From the NCBI RefSeq assembly GCF_025564085.1, contig NZ_JAMGZJ010000075.1:124001-188000 (forward strand): a stretch of DNA of 64,000 nt, given 5' to 3'. The notes under the pieces were generated by a model. The model was not told where the DNA came from. It searched no databases and saw nothing but the letters and a program-made list of their open reading frames with translations. Source of the stretch: Silvania confinis. GTDB lineage: Bacteria; Pseudomonadota; Gammaproteobacteria; Enterobacterales; Enterobacteriaceae. Below, in pieces: positions 42,013-51,599 of this stretch. Position 1 is the stretch's first letter; each line of letters opens with the position of its first letter. Position numbers and translations under genes: made by a program.

Positions 42013-43020
42013 TTAACGCGAGCTCGACGCCCGCACCTTCAGTCTGCCCGCCAGCGTCACGTGCGTGGCGGCATCTTCTTCGTTGCACAAATACTCCACC
42101 GCCAGGCGTCCCAGCTCGCTGTACGGCAGCTGAATACTGGTGAGCGACGGGGTGAGTTGCTCGGAAATCTTCTGATCGTCGTAGCCCGCCAGCAGCATGT
42201 CGTTGGGGATATTCACGCCGCTGACCGTCAGGGCCTGATAGCAGCCAATCGCCAGCCAGTCGCTGGCGCAAAAGATGGCGTCCGGGCGTTCGTCCAGCTG
42301 CAGCAGGGACTCGGTCGCCGTGAACGACTCGTTAAACTGCCAGTTGGTCTGGCGCACCAGGCTGTCGTCGCAGGGCAAGCCCGCCTGCTGCAGCGCGGCC
42401 TGGTAGCCGGCCAGCCGCTGGCGGGTGGCCTCCATCCAGCTCTCTCCGGTGATATGGGCGATGCGCGTTGCGCCGCAGGCCAGCAGATGTTTTGTCACCT
42501 GAAACGCGTTGGCGTAGTCGTCGGGGATAAACGAGGGCAGCAGGGGCGAGGCGGGATCGCGCTGGTTCAGCAGCACCAGCGGCAGGCGGGTGCAGTCCTG
42601 AAAATCACGCATATCCACCAGCGTGGTGACGGGGGAGGCGAGAATAATCCCCACGCAGTTGCGCTTTTCCAGCTGGCGAATAATGTTGAGGGCCAGCGCC
42701 ACGTCGTCGCCGTAGTCATACACGGTGAGCAGCGTTTCGTTGCGCCATGCCGCTTCCCGCGCCTGGCTGATGGCATCGATAAAGGGATCGTAGCTCTGCA
42801 ACGAACTGACCAGCAGCGCAATCTCCTCCTGATTACGCGGGGTATGGATGGCGGGCAGGCGATCGTAGCCCAGCTCGGCGGCAACGCCGATCACCCGCTG
42901 ACGGGTCTCGTCGCTGAGCTTGATGTTACGCGACTGGTTAAGCACCAGCGATACCGTCGCCTGCGACACGCCCGCCGTCCGCGCAATATCGTTCATCGTG
43001 ACTTTGTTTTTCCGCTTCAT
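42013..43020 (-). CDS. LacI-family transcriptional regulator
   Basis: A 335-residue LacI-type repressor. The helix-turn-helix VTMNDIARTAGVSQATVSLV and hinge (residues 8-60) precede a sugar-binding effector domain with typical FCASDWLAIGCYQAL. It is divergent from the GH5-like hydrolase and sugar symporter, which it most likely represses until an oligosaccharide arrives. In the 185-bp gap, CTAAT-ATTT-ATTAG (43164-43177) is a candidate operator, though its centre is not symmetric. Confidence 0.9.
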   Translation of the reverse strand: MKRKNKVTMNDIARTAGVSQATVSLVLNQSRNIKLSDETRQRVIGVAAELGYDRLPAIHTPRNQEEIALLVSSLQSYDPFIDAISQAREAAWRNETLLTVYDYGDDVALALNIIRQLEKRNCVGIILASPVTTLVDMRDFQDCTRLPLVLLNQRDPASPLLPSFIPDDYANAFQVTKHLLACGATRIAHITGESWMEATRQRLAGYQAALQQAGLPCDDSLVRQTNWQFNESFTATESLLQLDERPDAIFCASDWLAIGCYQALTVSGVNIPNDMLLAGYDDQKISEQLTPSLTSIQLPYSELGRLAVEYLCNEEDAATHVTLAGRLKVRASSSR

Positions 43021-43205
43021 CCGTTCTCTCCCTCTGGCGAATTCGCATCATACCCTAACTGCCCCCGGACGCGCCGCCGATCACGTTTCTTCTTGATGCC
43101 GCAGCGATCTTTGTGATTGCCGTCGCTTATTTGCGCAGCGCAATTTGCTCATTCATCCATCAACTAATATTTATTAGCTAAATATTATCAGCAAGGAGAA
43201 CGTTC

Positions 43206-44294
43206 ATGAAAGAACAGTGGAGCAAGCAACAGGCGCAGACGTGGTATCAGCAGCAGGGCTGGCTGTGCGGGTTTAACTATCTGCCGTCAACGGCGGTGAA
43301 CTGGACCGATATCTGGCAAAAAGAGACCTTCGATGCCGACACCATTGACCGTGAACTGGGCTGGGCCGCCGACGCGGGCTATAACACCCTGCGCATCAAC
43401 CTGCCGTTTATCGTCTGGGAGGACGATCGCGACGGCCTGATGGCGCGCATCGACCAGTTCCTGACGATTGCCAATAACCGTGGTTTCAGCACCATGCTGA
43501 CGCTGATGGACGACTGCGGTTTCTCGGGTGATGAACCGTACCTCGGGGCGCAAAAGCCGCCGGTGCCGGGCAAACACAACAGCCAGGCAGCCGCCAGCCC
43601 GGGGCGCGAGAAAGTCTGCGATCGCGACTGCTGGCCGCACATTGAGCGCTATATCCGCGACGTTGTTCGCCAGTTCCGCGACGATAAGCGCGTCCTGCTG
43701 TGGGATCTGTACAACGAGCCGGGCAACCGCGGCATTTTTGCCACCGGCACCGAAGAGGTGCTGTACGACGAAAAACTGGAAACCCACGCCCACGAGCTGA
43801 TGAAACTGGCCTTCCAGTGGGTGCGTGAAGAAGACCCCACGCAGCCGCTCACCGTCTGCGCGTGGCGTCTGCCTGCAGAAGAAGAGGGCGAAACCTTCTA
43901 TCAGCATCCGCTGGACCAGACCGCGCTGGCCCTGTCGGACGTGGTGAGCTATCACGCCTACACCCACACCGGGCGCATGACGGCCATTATCCAGCAGCTG
44001 CAGCAGCTTGGCCGGCCGATCTTCTGCACCGAATGGCTGGCGCGCCACGTCGGCGGCACCATTGAAGAGCAGCTGCCGCTGATGTACATGGCGAAAGTCG
44101 CGCCTTATCAGTGGGGGCTGGTGCGCGGCAAAACCCAGACCTGGCTACCGTGGCCGGTGGTGATGAAAGAGTCTACTGACTACTGCCGCCTGTGGTTCCA
44201 CGATGTCTTCGAAGAGAACGGCATCCCGTTCTCGCGCAATGAAATCGCCCTGATCCGCACGCTGCGTAAAATCGCCCCGCAGGCGCAGGCATAA
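43206..44294 (+). CDS. Cytoplasmic GH5-like glycoside hydrolase
   Basis: A 362-residue TIM-barrel hydrolase of clan A, close to GH5 (often labelled 1,4-beta-xylanase or cellulase). WDLYNEPGN carries the acid/base glutamate, and IFCTEWLAR probably carries the nucleophile glutamate; GYNTLRINLPF is the first-barrel arginine strand. There is no signal peptide, so it should act on oligosaccharides imported by the next gene. AAGGAGA precedes ATG 43206. The exact substrate (beta-glucoside, mannoside or xyloside) cannot be read from the sequence. Confidence 0.82.
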   Translation: MKEQWSKQQAQTWYQQQGWLCGFNYLPSTAVNWTDIWQKETFDADTIDRELGWAADAGYNTLRINLPFIVWEDDRDGLMARIDQFLTIANNRGFSTMLTLMDDCGFSGDEPYLGAQKPPVPGKHNSQAAASPGREKVCDRDCWPHIERYIRDVVRQFRDDKRVLLWDLYNEPGNRGIFATGTEEVLYDEKLETHAHELMKLAFQWVREEDPTQPLTVCAWRLPAEEEGETFYQHPLDQTALALSDVVSYHAYTHTGRMTAIIQQLQQLGRPIFCTEWLARHVGGTIEEQLPLMYMAKVAPYQWGLVRGKTQTWLPWPVVMKESTDYCRLWFHDVFEENGIPFSRNEIALIRTLRKIAPQAQA

Positions 44295-44338
44295 TAATAA
44301 ATACCCGGTGGTCACCACCGGGCAACCAGGTACGCACT

Positions 44339-45736
44339 ATGGCAATGGCAATGACAATGAAAATACCGTCTCGCGAGTTGTGGTCTTATTTTGGCTATGG
44401 TTTAGGACAGTGCTTTAGCTTTGGTTTAGTGGGTTCGTTTATTAACTATTTTTACACCGACGTGCTGGGGATCTCGGCGCTGGCGGCAAGTACCATCTTC
44501 CTGATTGCCCGCGCCTGGGATGCGATCCACGATCCGCTGTTTGCCAGTATCATGGACACTATTAACAGCCGTTTCGGTAAGTTTCGTCACTTTATGCTGA
44601 TCGCCCCGCTGTTGATCACCGGCGTCACGCTGCTGGCGTTCTATAAAATCGAAGCGGACATGACCACCAAAATCCTCTACGCCGGGGTGACCTATATCCT
44701 GTGGGGCACGTTGTATGCCATCTCGGATATCCCGTTCTGGTCGATGTCATCGGTAATGACCAACGACTCAGGCCAGCGCACCCGTGCGGTGACGGCGGCG
44801 ATGTTAGGGGTCAATGCCGGGATTGCCTGCGCCAATATCTTCTTCCCGAAGCTGGCGGCGTTCTTCGCCCAGCACAGCAACGACAAAGGCTACTTTATGG
44901 CGGCGCTGGTGATGATGCTGGTGGGCCTGCCGCTGATGCTAAACGGCTTTATGCAGATCAAAGAGCGCGTCCCGCCAAGCCCGGAAAAGGTGACGATGCG
45001 CGATACCTTCCACAACCTGCGTCAGAATAAGCCGCTGTTTGTCATCCTGATGTCGTTCTTTTTCTGCGTGTTCCACAACGTCGCCAACGGGATTTATATC
45101 TACTTCTTTATCTACAACATGGGCGACGGCAGTCTGCAGATGGCGATCGGGATTATGGGGATCGTGGCGGCGGTGGTCTGTCTGATCGCCCCGATGCTGA
45201 CGCGCAAAATACAGAAGCGAAAGCTGTTTATGATCCTCTGCGGGCTGGATGTCGCGGTGCGGGGGGTGATGTGGTTTGCGGGCTATCAGCACACGGCGCT
45301 GCTGTTTATCCTGCTGGGCCTCAGCACTCTGTTTGTGATGATGACCAACATCCTCACCTCGTCGATGATTGCCGACACCATTGAGTATGCCGAGTACCAC
45401 ACCCACAAGCGCTGCGCGGCGATCACCTTCTCCGGGCAGACCTTTACCGGCAAGATGTCGGTGGCGGTGGGCGGCGGGTTAATCGGCGTGTTTCTCACGC
45501 TTATTGGCTACGTGCCGCAGGCGCAAACCCAGAGCGACGGCGTGCTTGCCGGGCTGTTCTTCGGGATCTGCCTGCTGCCCGCGATAGGCTCGCTGATCCG
45601 CCTTGCGGTGATGTCGCGCTTCACCTTCACGGAAGAGAAGCACGCGGAGATTTGCCGATTGCTGGCGGAGCGCAGGAATGGCTCGGGAGATAAACACGAT
45701 GAGGAGCGGCTGGATCGCCCGGTGACGGCAAGCTAA
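44339..45736 (+). CDS. GPH-family sugar:cation symporter
   Basis: A 465-residue inner-membrane transporter of the glycoside-pentoside-hexuronide family (MelB, YicJ). Twelve helices are expected. Conserved GPH residues are in IARAWDAIHDPLFASIMD, the melibiose-permease-like cation-site aspartates, and SRFGKFRHF in the loop after helix 2. Several ATGs occur at the start (MAMAMTMK), so the precise start is uncertain. It is 44 nt downstream of the GH5-like gene and probably brings in its substrate. Confidence 0.88.
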   Translation: MAMAMTMKIPSRELWSYFGYGLGQCFSFGLVGSFINYFYTDVLGISALAASTIFLIARAWDAIHDPLFASIMDTINSRFGKFRHFMLIAPLLITGVTLLAFYKIEADMTTKILYAGVTYILWGTLYAISDIPFWSMSSVMTNDSGQRTRAVTAAMLGVNAGIACANIFFPKLAAFFAQHSNDKGYFMAALVMMLVGLPLMLNGFMQIKERVPPSPEKVTMRDTFHNLRQNKPLFVILMSFFFCVFHNVANGIYIYFFIYNMGDGSLQMAIGIMGIVAAVVCLIAPMLTRKIQKRKLFMILCGLDVAVRGVMWFAGYQHTALLFILLGLSTLFVMMTNILTSSMIADTIEYAEYHTHKRCAAITFSGQTFTGKMSVAVGGGLIGVFLTLIGYVPQAQTQSDGVLAGLFFGICLLPAIGSLIRLAVMSRFTFTEEKHAEICRLLAERRNGSGDKHDEERLDRPVTAS

Positions 45737-45742
45737 GAATAC

Positions 45743-45773
45743 CTGACGCCTGCTCAGCAGGCGTCAGTGTTTT
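45743..45773 (+). terminator. Terminator after the GH5/symporter pair
   Basis: CTGACGCCTGC (45743-45753) and GCAGGCGTCAG (45757-45767) form a perfect 11-bp stem with a 3-nt loop, followed by TGTTTT. Confidence 0.9.
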
Positions 45774-45935
45774 AACCGCTGTTTCACTATGTGAATCATT
45801 TCTTTCACAGCTTCTTTGATATCCCTCACGCAACCCGCGCCCTCGCTCGCCAGCCTCCCCGGATTCCTTACACTCAGTTCATTCATACCAAACACATCAC
45901 ACAGATTAACTCCGTGCTTAACCTCGGGAGGTTAA

Positions 45936-47258
45936 ATGGCTAACACCGATTCTGAATACGCCGACGGCTATTCGTCTACAGAGCAGGGCACGCCCGCCCA
46001 AAGCCGTACCAAAATGATGCTCTCAGCGGGCATCGGGCATTTTATCGAGTGGTTTGATTTTGGACTGTACGGCACCCTGGCGGCAATTATCGCCACTAAC
46101 TTTTTCGCCAGTGGCGATCCGGTTATCGGCCTGCTGAAATCCTTCGCGGTCTTCGGATCCGGTTTTCTGATGCGCCCGCTTGGTGGGCTCTTCTTCGGTT
46201 CCATGGGTGACAGGCAGGGGCGGCGAAAAGTGTTGGTCACGGTTATCGTCATCACCTCCTGCTCCACCTTCGTGATGGGTATTTTGCCTACCTGGCATCA
46301 GGTGGGCGTGCTCGCGCCGGTACTGCTGGTGATCACGCGCCTGGTGCAGGGTTTTGCCGCCGGCGGCGAAAGCTCGGGTGTCATCACCTATCTGGCGGAG
46401 AGCGCCAAACCCCATCGCCGGGCCACACTCACCTGCTGGAGCGAGAACTTCAGCTTTATGGCCTTTGTCTGCGGCTCGGGTCTGGTGCTCTTCCTGACCC
46501 ATACGCTGGGTGAAAGCGCTATGAATGACTGGGGCTGGCGTATTCCGTTCCTGCTGGCGGCACCGCTGGGGCTGGGCGGGCTGTACATGCGTCGAAACAT
46601 GGAAGACTCCGCCGAATTCCAGAAGTTGAAAGTCAGCGGCAAGCTGGAGAAATCCCCGCTGCGCAAATCGTTTTCCACCTCTTCGCGGGCATTGCTGTTC
46701 TGTACCGGTTTCGTGGTGGTGAAAGCGGTCAGCAGTTGGGTACTGCAATCCTTTATGCCGGGTTACCTCTCTACCCATTTGCACTACAGCAAAACCGATT
46801 CGTATCTCATCACCACCCTGGGGTTATTGAGCGTGGCGGTGTGCATGCCCTTTACCGGCTACCTCTCCGATATCTGGGGGCGTCGCCCGCTGATGCTGAT
46901 GGGCTGCGGCGGTTTCATCCTGCTGACATGGCCGGCGATGCTGGTGATGAGTCAGGGCTCGGTCGGCTCTTCCATCGCAGCCATGAGCATGCTCGGGGTG
47001 TTTGTCGCCATGTTTAACGGTGGTTGCGGGGCGGCCATGGTGGAACTGTTCCCTACCGCCATTCGCTACGGCAGCATCGCCATTGCCTATAACCTCACCG
47101 TGGCCGTGTTTGGCGGGGTCACGCCGCTGGCTGCTGCCAGCTTAATCTCCTTCACTGGCGATCCGCTGTCGCCTGCGTGGTACGTGATGATCACTGCGCT
47201 TATCTCCTTCATTGTCGTATGGCTGGCCAAAGAGACCGCCGGCAAAGAACTGGACTAA
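45936..47258 (+). CDS. MHS-family MFS transporter for an organic or sugar acid
   Basis: A 440-residue member of the metabolite:H+ symporter branch of the MFS (relatives ShiA, ProP, KgtP). GHFIEWFDFGLYGTLA is the hallmark of helix 1, and GSMGDRQGRRKVLV is the loop 2-3 signature. Twelve helices are expected. GGGAGG lies 7 nt before ATG 45936. It opens a five-gene operon for sugar-acid breakdown, so a hexonate or similar acid is the probable cargo. The regulator is likely the IclR protein at 50776. Confidence 0.88.
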   Translation: MANTDSEYADGYSSTEQGTPAQSRTKMMLSAGIGHFIEWFDFGLYGTLAAIIATNFFASGDPVIGLLKSFAVFGSGFLMRPLGGLFFGSMGDRQGRRKVLVTVIVITSCSTFVMGILPTWHQVGVLAPVLLVITRLVQGFAAGGESSGVITYLAESAKPHRRATLTCWSENFSFMAFVCGSGLVLFLTHTLGESAMNDWGWRIPFLLAAPLGLGGLYMRRNMEDSAEFQKLKVSGKLEKSPLRKSFSTSSRALLFCTGFVVVKAVSSWVLQSFMPGYLSTHLHYSKTDSYLITTLGLLSVAVCMPFTGYLSDIWGRRPLMLMGCGGFILLTWPAMLVMSQGSVGSSIAAMSMLGVFVAMFNGGCGAAMVELFPTAIRYGSIAIAYNLTVAVFGGVTPLAAASLISFTGDPLSPAWYVMITALISFIVVWLAKETAGKELD

Positions 47259-47275
47259 CCTCACCCGGAGTTGTT

Positions 47276-48427
47276 ATGAAAATTCGTCACGTTGAATGTT
47301 TTCCGCTGAAGATCACCCCTGAGCAGGCCTATCTGGGGGGCAGCGCAGAGGGGCACGACAGCGATTACTATTATCGCCCGGAGTACCGCTGCGTCTATTC
47401 CCGCAAAATGGAAACTTGTCTGGTCAAGATAACGACCGACGACGGCTGCGTCGGGTGGGGAGAGGCGCTGGCCCCGGTGGTCCCGCAGGTGATTGCGGAA
47501 CTCATCACCCAACTTTTTGCTCCGCTGCTGGAAGGGCAATCTCCTTTTGCCAGCGCAGTGCTTAACTCGCGAATGTACGATGCGATGCGCGATCGTGGCC
47601 ATATTACCGGGTACCACATCGACGCCATCGCCGCCGTGGATATCGCCCTCTGGGACCTTAAAGGCAAGCTGCTCGGCCTACCGGTGTGGCAATTGCTTGG
47701 TGGTGCTTATCGGCAGACGATTCCCTGTTATGTTTCCGGGTTGCCCGAGCCGGATCTGCCCGCCCGCTGTCAGCTGGCCAAACGCTGGCAGAAAAAGGGC
47801 TTCAATGCCGTGAAGCTGGCTCTGGGCTACGGGGTACGCGAAGACATCGCTAACGTGCGGGCGATTCGCGAAACCTTGGGTACTGATGCACAGATTTTCC
47901 TCGATGCCCACTGGAATTACAGCGTGGCAGAGGCCGCTGAACTGGGTGGGGCGCTGCGGGAACTTGGGGTTGGTTTCCTTGAGGCACCGCTGCTGCCGGA
48001 AGATGTGGCAGGGCATCGGGAACTGCGGGCCAAAAGCCCGGTGGCCATTGCACTGGGTGAAACGGAGCGCACCCGCTACCAGTTCAAACCCTTTATCGAA
48101 CAGCGGGCGGCCGATATCTTACAGCCGGACGTGGGCCGTACCGGTATCAGCGAACTCATGCACATCGCCTCGCTGGCAGAGACCTGGAATCTGAAGGTCG
48201 CTCCACACCTTAGCGTCGGTCTTGCGCCCTGCATTGCCGCCTCGCTGCACGTCGCGGCCGCTATCCCAAATCTCTTTATGCTGGAGTATCAACCGCCCGT
48301 TTTTGAGATTGCCAACCAACTTCTCACCACCCCATTAATCTGCCAGCAGGGGGCTTATCAGCTTCCGCAGGGGCCGGGCCTGGGTATCGAAATCAACGAA
48401 GCAGCAGTACTGGAGGCAACATGTTAA
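47276..48427 (+). CDS. Mandelate racemase/muconate lactonizing enzyme family dehydratase
   Basis: A 383-residue enolase-superfamily enzyme. The capping domain carries a 20s loop with YLGGSAEGHDS. The barrel shows AVKLALGYG with a candidate catalytic lysine, metal ligands in FLDAHWNYS, FLEAPLLPED and IALGETERT, and the C-terminal ILQPDVGRTGI and VAPHLS histidine region. This pattern fits acid-sugar dehydratases such as DgoD. It should produce a 2-keto-3-deoxy acid for DgoK/DgoA downstream. GGAG is 5 nt before ATG 47276. The substrate is not fixed. Confidence 0.87.
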   Translation: MKIRHVECFPLKITPEQAYLGGSAEGHDSDYYYRPEYRCVYSRKMETCLVKITTDDGCVGWGEALAPVVPQVIAELITQLFAPLLEGQSPFASAVLNSRMYDAMRDRGHITGYHIDAIAAVDIALWDLKGKLLGLPVWQLLGGAYRQTIPCYVSGLPEPDLPARCQLAKRWQKKGFNAVKLALGYGVREDIANVRAIRETLGTDAQIFLDAHWNYSVAEAAELGGALRELGVGFLEAPLLPEDVAGHRELRAKSPVAIALGETERTRYQFKPFIEQRAADILQPDVGRTGISELMHIASLAETWNLKVAPHLSVGLAPCIAASLHVAAAIPNLFMLEYQPPVFEIANQLLTTPLICQQGAYQLPQGPGLGIEINEAAVLEATC

Positions 48428-49317
48428 AAGGCAATATCCCGATCCTGGCCACCGCGTTCGACGCTCAGGGCGAGGTAGATTTCACCTCCATTGAGCGTCT
48501 GGTTAAGTTCCTGTTATGGCAGGGGGTTGATGGCCTGGCACTGTTCGGCAATGCTTCCGAAGGTTATGCCTTGACGCAGGGTGAGAAAGAAGCGCTTTTT
48601 ACCTGCGTCAAAAAACTGACTGGCGATCTCCCGCTGGTGGCCGCCGCTGGGGGAGCCGCTTCCGCTGTCGCTATTGAAGACATTAGCCGGGTGCAACGCT
48701 GGGGGGCTCAGGTGGCGATGGTTAACCCGCCTGCGGTCGTCAAACCTGGTCCTGATGAAATCGTCACTTTCTACCGCGATATTTGCGAGGCCTGTGCAAT
48801 CGACATCATGATTCAGGATGCGCCGCTGATGACGGGGGTGAACATGCCGGTGCCGACGCTGGTGAAACTTTGCCAGTCATTTCCGGCCATCAAATACATC
48901 AAAGTGGAGCAACCGCCTACCACACTGAAAATCTCCGCTTTGAAACAGGCGTTAGGTGATAGCGTCGGGCTGTTTGGCGGCCTGAATGCGGGTTTTCTGT
49001 ATGAAGAGCTGCGTCGCGGCGTGACGGGTACCATGCCGGCCTGTGAATTCCCGGATGTCATTAATATGATTTTGCAGGCCTGGCAGCATAATCCGCGAGA
49101 AGCGCAATCGCTCTTTTATCGCTATCTGCCCTTCCTGCGCTATGGCGTGCAGTCAGGTATTGGCGTGGCCATCCACAAAACCGTGCTGCACCGCGCAGGG
49201 ATCTTCGCTACCGATGTGGTGCGAGAACCGGCCAAAGGGCTGGACGCGGCCACACGAGAAGAACTTCAGGATCTCACCGACGCTCTGCCGCTGGCGGTGT
49301 TCGGAGTGCGCGCATGA
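48421..49317 (+). CDS. DapA/NanA-family lyase with altered active site
   Basis: A 298-residue class I aldolase-type TIM barrel. The Schiff-base lysine is in KYIKVEQPP (about residue 160). The usual YNxP motif with the catalytic tyrosine is replaced by MIQDAPLMTG, and the usual GTTGE is FGNASEG, so it is not a normal dihydrodipicolinate synthase. It overlaps the dehydratase by 7 bp and the kinase by 4 bp. It may cleave the unphosphorylated 2-keto-3-deoxy acid or act as a second dehydratase; the activity is unproven. Confidence 0.82.
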   Translation: MLKGNIPILATAFDAQGEVDFTSIERLVKFLLWQGVDGLALFGNASEGYALTQGEKEALFTCVKKLTGDLPLVAAAGGAASAVAIEDISRVQRWGAQVAMVNPPAVVKPGPDEIVTFYRDICEACAIDIMIQDAPLMTGVNMPVPTLVKLCQSFPAIKYIKVEQPPTTLKISALKQALGDSVGLFGGLNAGFLYEELRRGVTGTMPACEFPDVINMILQAWQHNPREAQSLFYRYLPFLRYGVQSGIGVAIHKTVLHRAGIFATDVVREPAKGLDAATREELQDLTDALPLAVFGVRA

Positions 49318-50207
49318 ACTACATTGCCGTCGACTGGGGAACCAGTAATTTCCGGGCGATCAGCGTGCGGGAGGGGCAGGTCATCCGCTCGGTGCAGGAC
49401 ACCTGCGGCGTGGCAAAGTGCGAACGCGACGCGCTGGCGGAAATCCTGCGCCAGCAGCTGTTACGGCTGGAAGAGGCCTGGGAGCCGAGTCTACCCGTGC
49501 TGCTCTGCGGCATGATTGGCAGCAATATTGGCCTTGCCGACGCGGGATATCTGACGCTACCGCTCAGTTTCAGCGATCTGTTGGGAAAGGGGCGGGTATT
49601 GAACGGCATCCTGCCCAACCCCCTGACGCTGCGACCCGGCATCAGCGATCCGCGGGTCAATGAGATTTGTCGTGGCGAAGAGATGCAGTTGGCGGGGGCC
49701 ATTGCCCTGACGGATGCGCACACTTTCGCTGCCGTGGGGACCCACAGCAAATGGATGACCATCGACCGCCAGCAACAGCGCGTGACGGGCCTGCGCACTC
49801 TGATGACCGGCGAACTCTATCAGTTGGTGTTAAACCATTCGGTGGTGGGGAAAGGTCTGCCGCCACAGGTTGCCTCAGCTTCGGCCTTCAGCGAGGGCGT
49901 TGTCGTGGCGCAATCTGTGGGCGCGCAGCACAGCGATCTGGTCAGCGAGCTGTTTCGTTGCCGGGGCCGCTATATCTTCGGCAAGCTCGACCCGGCCTTC
50001 GCTGCAAGCTGGCTCTCGGGCCTGCTAATTGGCCACGAAATCCTGTGTGGTCATCCGATCAATGCGAGCGTCTGTTTTATCGGTAGCCAGGCTTTGCTCT
50101 CCCTGTATCAGCAGGCCAGCGAGGTATTAGGCGTCTCCTGCTCCACACTTGAGGCGGAAACTGCACTGATTGCCGGGCTTAATGAGGTATTTCGACATGC
50201 TGGTTGA
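49314..50207 (+). CDS. dgoK: 2-dehydro-3-deoxygalactonokinase
   Basis: A 297-residue DgoK-family sugar kinase. The N-terminal AVDWGTSNFRA is the phosphate-1 loop of the ASKHA-type fold, and CGMIGSNIG and VGTHSKWM are typical of DgoK. It phosphorylates 2-keto-3-deoxygalactonate (or a related acid) at C6 for the aldolase that follows. The start overlaps the DapA-like stop (ATGA) and the end overlaps the aldolase start. E. coli DgoK is 292 residues. Confidence 0.88.
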   Translation: MNYIAVDWGTSNFRAISVREGQVIRSVQDTCGVAKCERDALAEILRQQLLRLEEAWEPSLPVLLCGMIGSNIGLADAGYLTLPLSFSDLLGKGRVLNGILPNPLTLRPGISDPRVNEICRGEEMQLAGAIALTDAHTFAAVGTHSKWMTIDRQQQRVTGLRTLMTGELYQLVLNHSVVGKGLPPQVASASAFSEGVVVAQSVGAQHSDLVSELFRCRGRYIFGKLDPAFAASWLSGLLIGHEILCGHPINASVCFIGSQALLSLYQQASEVLGVSCSTLEAETALIAGLNEVFRHAG

Positions 50208-50838
50208 TTCACAAATTATTGCGATTTTACGCGGTATTACGCCCGATGATTGCGTAGAGCATGTGGCCTGCCTGCTGGATCATGGCGTTACTACCATTGA
50301 AATCACCACCAACTCGGTCGCGTGGGATACCAGCCTGCACAGGGTACAAAACGCTTTTGGTGGGCGGGTCAGAGCAGGGGCTGGTACGGTGTTAACCCCG
50401 GAGCATGTGGAAACCTGTGCCAGCGTCGGGGCGCATTTTATTCTGACCCCGAATCTGGATACCCGCGTCATCAGGGCGGCAAAACGCTATGGACTGAGTA
50501 TCTGTGCAGGTGTCATGTCGCCCAGCGAAATTTTCAGTGCCTGTGAGGCGGGTGTCGACGTGTTGAAAATTTTCCCGGCGAGCGCATTGCCCTGCAACTA
50601 TCCAGAGATGATCAAAGGTCCGCTATCGACGACAGTACGCTTTTGTGCGGTGGGCGGCGTCGACGTGGATAACGCCGCTGATTATCTGCATTACTACGAT
50701 AGCGTGGGCATTGGCAGCTCGCTCTATCGCCCCGGGCAATCGGTGGCGACGACGGCTGCGCGTTGCGCCAGGCTGCTACAGTTGGGGGAGAGAAGCACCG
50801 CTGATTTTGCGTGCGGCAGAGATCAGAAAGTCACGTAA
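50197..50838 (+). CDS. dgoA: 2-dehydro-3-deoxy-6-phosphogalactonate aldolase
   Basis: A 213-residue KDPG/KDPGal-type aldolase (E. coli DgoA aldolase 205). IIAILRG and the catalytic glutamate in VTTIEITTNS lead to VLKIFPASAL with the Schiff-base lysine. It splits the phosphorylated keto-deoxy acid to pyruvate and glyceraldehyde-3-phosphate. ATG 50197 is preferred: it lies behind GAGG and overlaps the kinase stop by 11 bp. The last 63 bp overlap the convergent IclR gene, giving a C-terminal tail unlike the family. Confidence 0.87.
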   Translation: MLVDSQIIAILRGITPDDCVEHVACLLDHGVTTIEITTNSVAWDTSLHRVQNAFGGRVRAGAGTVLTPEHVETCASVGAHFILTPNLDTRVIRAAKRYGLSICAGVMSPSEIFSACEAGVDVLKIFPASALPCNYPEMIKGPLSTTVRFCAVGGVDVDNAADYLHYYDSVGIGSSLYRPGQSVATTAARCARLLQLGERSTADFACGRDQKVT

Positions 50839-51465
50839 CTTCGCGATGTCCAGCTTATCGCCCTGAATGTTCGACAGGGCGATGGCGGCCTGCATACCCG
50901 GAATGACGCAGGCCATCCGATAATCTGTGTCGTTAAAAGTTTTACCAAACACCTGATGACGGCGGGCCTCTTCGATATCACTTTTTAGCAACTGGTAATC
51001 ATGGCTTCCGAGCCGGGCAACGATTTCTTCATCACTCATTGCGGCGAGCAATTTAATTCCGATAACCGAGTCATGCACCGGGTAAGACTCATAGTTGCCA
51101 ATGGCTCTGGCAATGCTTTTTCCGCCACGCGTATGAATGAGGTACACCACATTCTTTCCGCTCAGCACCCCAACGACGATCGATACCGAGTGGCTGCCTG
51201 TCTCCTCCAGCATCTCCAGCACCGCGGTGTAAAACGCTGAGTTATGGATCGCGCTGGCCGAGAGCCGGTGGATACCCATCCCCAGGCTGTACTTGCGTTT
51301 CGCATCCTGCTGCACCATCTCCAGCGCCAGCAGCGTTTGCATCAGCCGGGATACTTTCGCGGGATCCAGCCCCATTTCGCGGCCGATTTCGCGAATACCA
51401 AAGGCACGGTTACCGGTCGCCAGCAAATTTAGACAACGGAATGCATCGAAGACCGTGCTGTTCAT
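50776..51465 (-). CDS. IclR-family regulator of the sugar-acid operon
   Basis: A 229-residue IclR-type regulator. A winged helix-turn-helix covers about residues 5-65 (GIREIGREMGLDPAKVSRLM), and the effector domain follows (SIVVGVLSGKNVVYLIHTRG, DSVIGIKLLAAMSDEE). ATG 51465 (MNSTVFDAF) has GGAAG 5 nt upstream; the frame extends 43 residues further but without a better site. It faces the operon tail-to-tail, overlapping dgoA by 63 bp. It probably controls the promoter near 45800-45930 in response to the sugar acid. Confidence 0.85.
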   Translation of the reverse strand: MNSTVFDAFRCLNLLATGNRAFGIREIGREMGLDPAKVSRLMQTLLALEMVQQDAKRKYSLGMGIHRLSASAIHNSAFYTAVLEMLEETGSHSVSIVVGVLSGKNVVYLIHTRGGKSIARAIGNYESYPVHDSVIGIKLLAAMSDEEIVARLGSHDYQLLKSDIEEARRHQVFGKTFNDTDYRMACVIPGMQAAIALSNIQGDKLDIAKLRDFLISAARKISGASLPQL

Positions 51466-51599
51466 TTTATCTTCCGGGAATGGATTCAATGTCTTAAGTG
51501 TAATAGTGGACGGGAAGGAAAAGTATCGTCGGGTACGATGAGTGTGAATAAGGCGGGGAAAAAAGATCAACCGGGGAGCAAAGTCCCCGGTCATAACCC

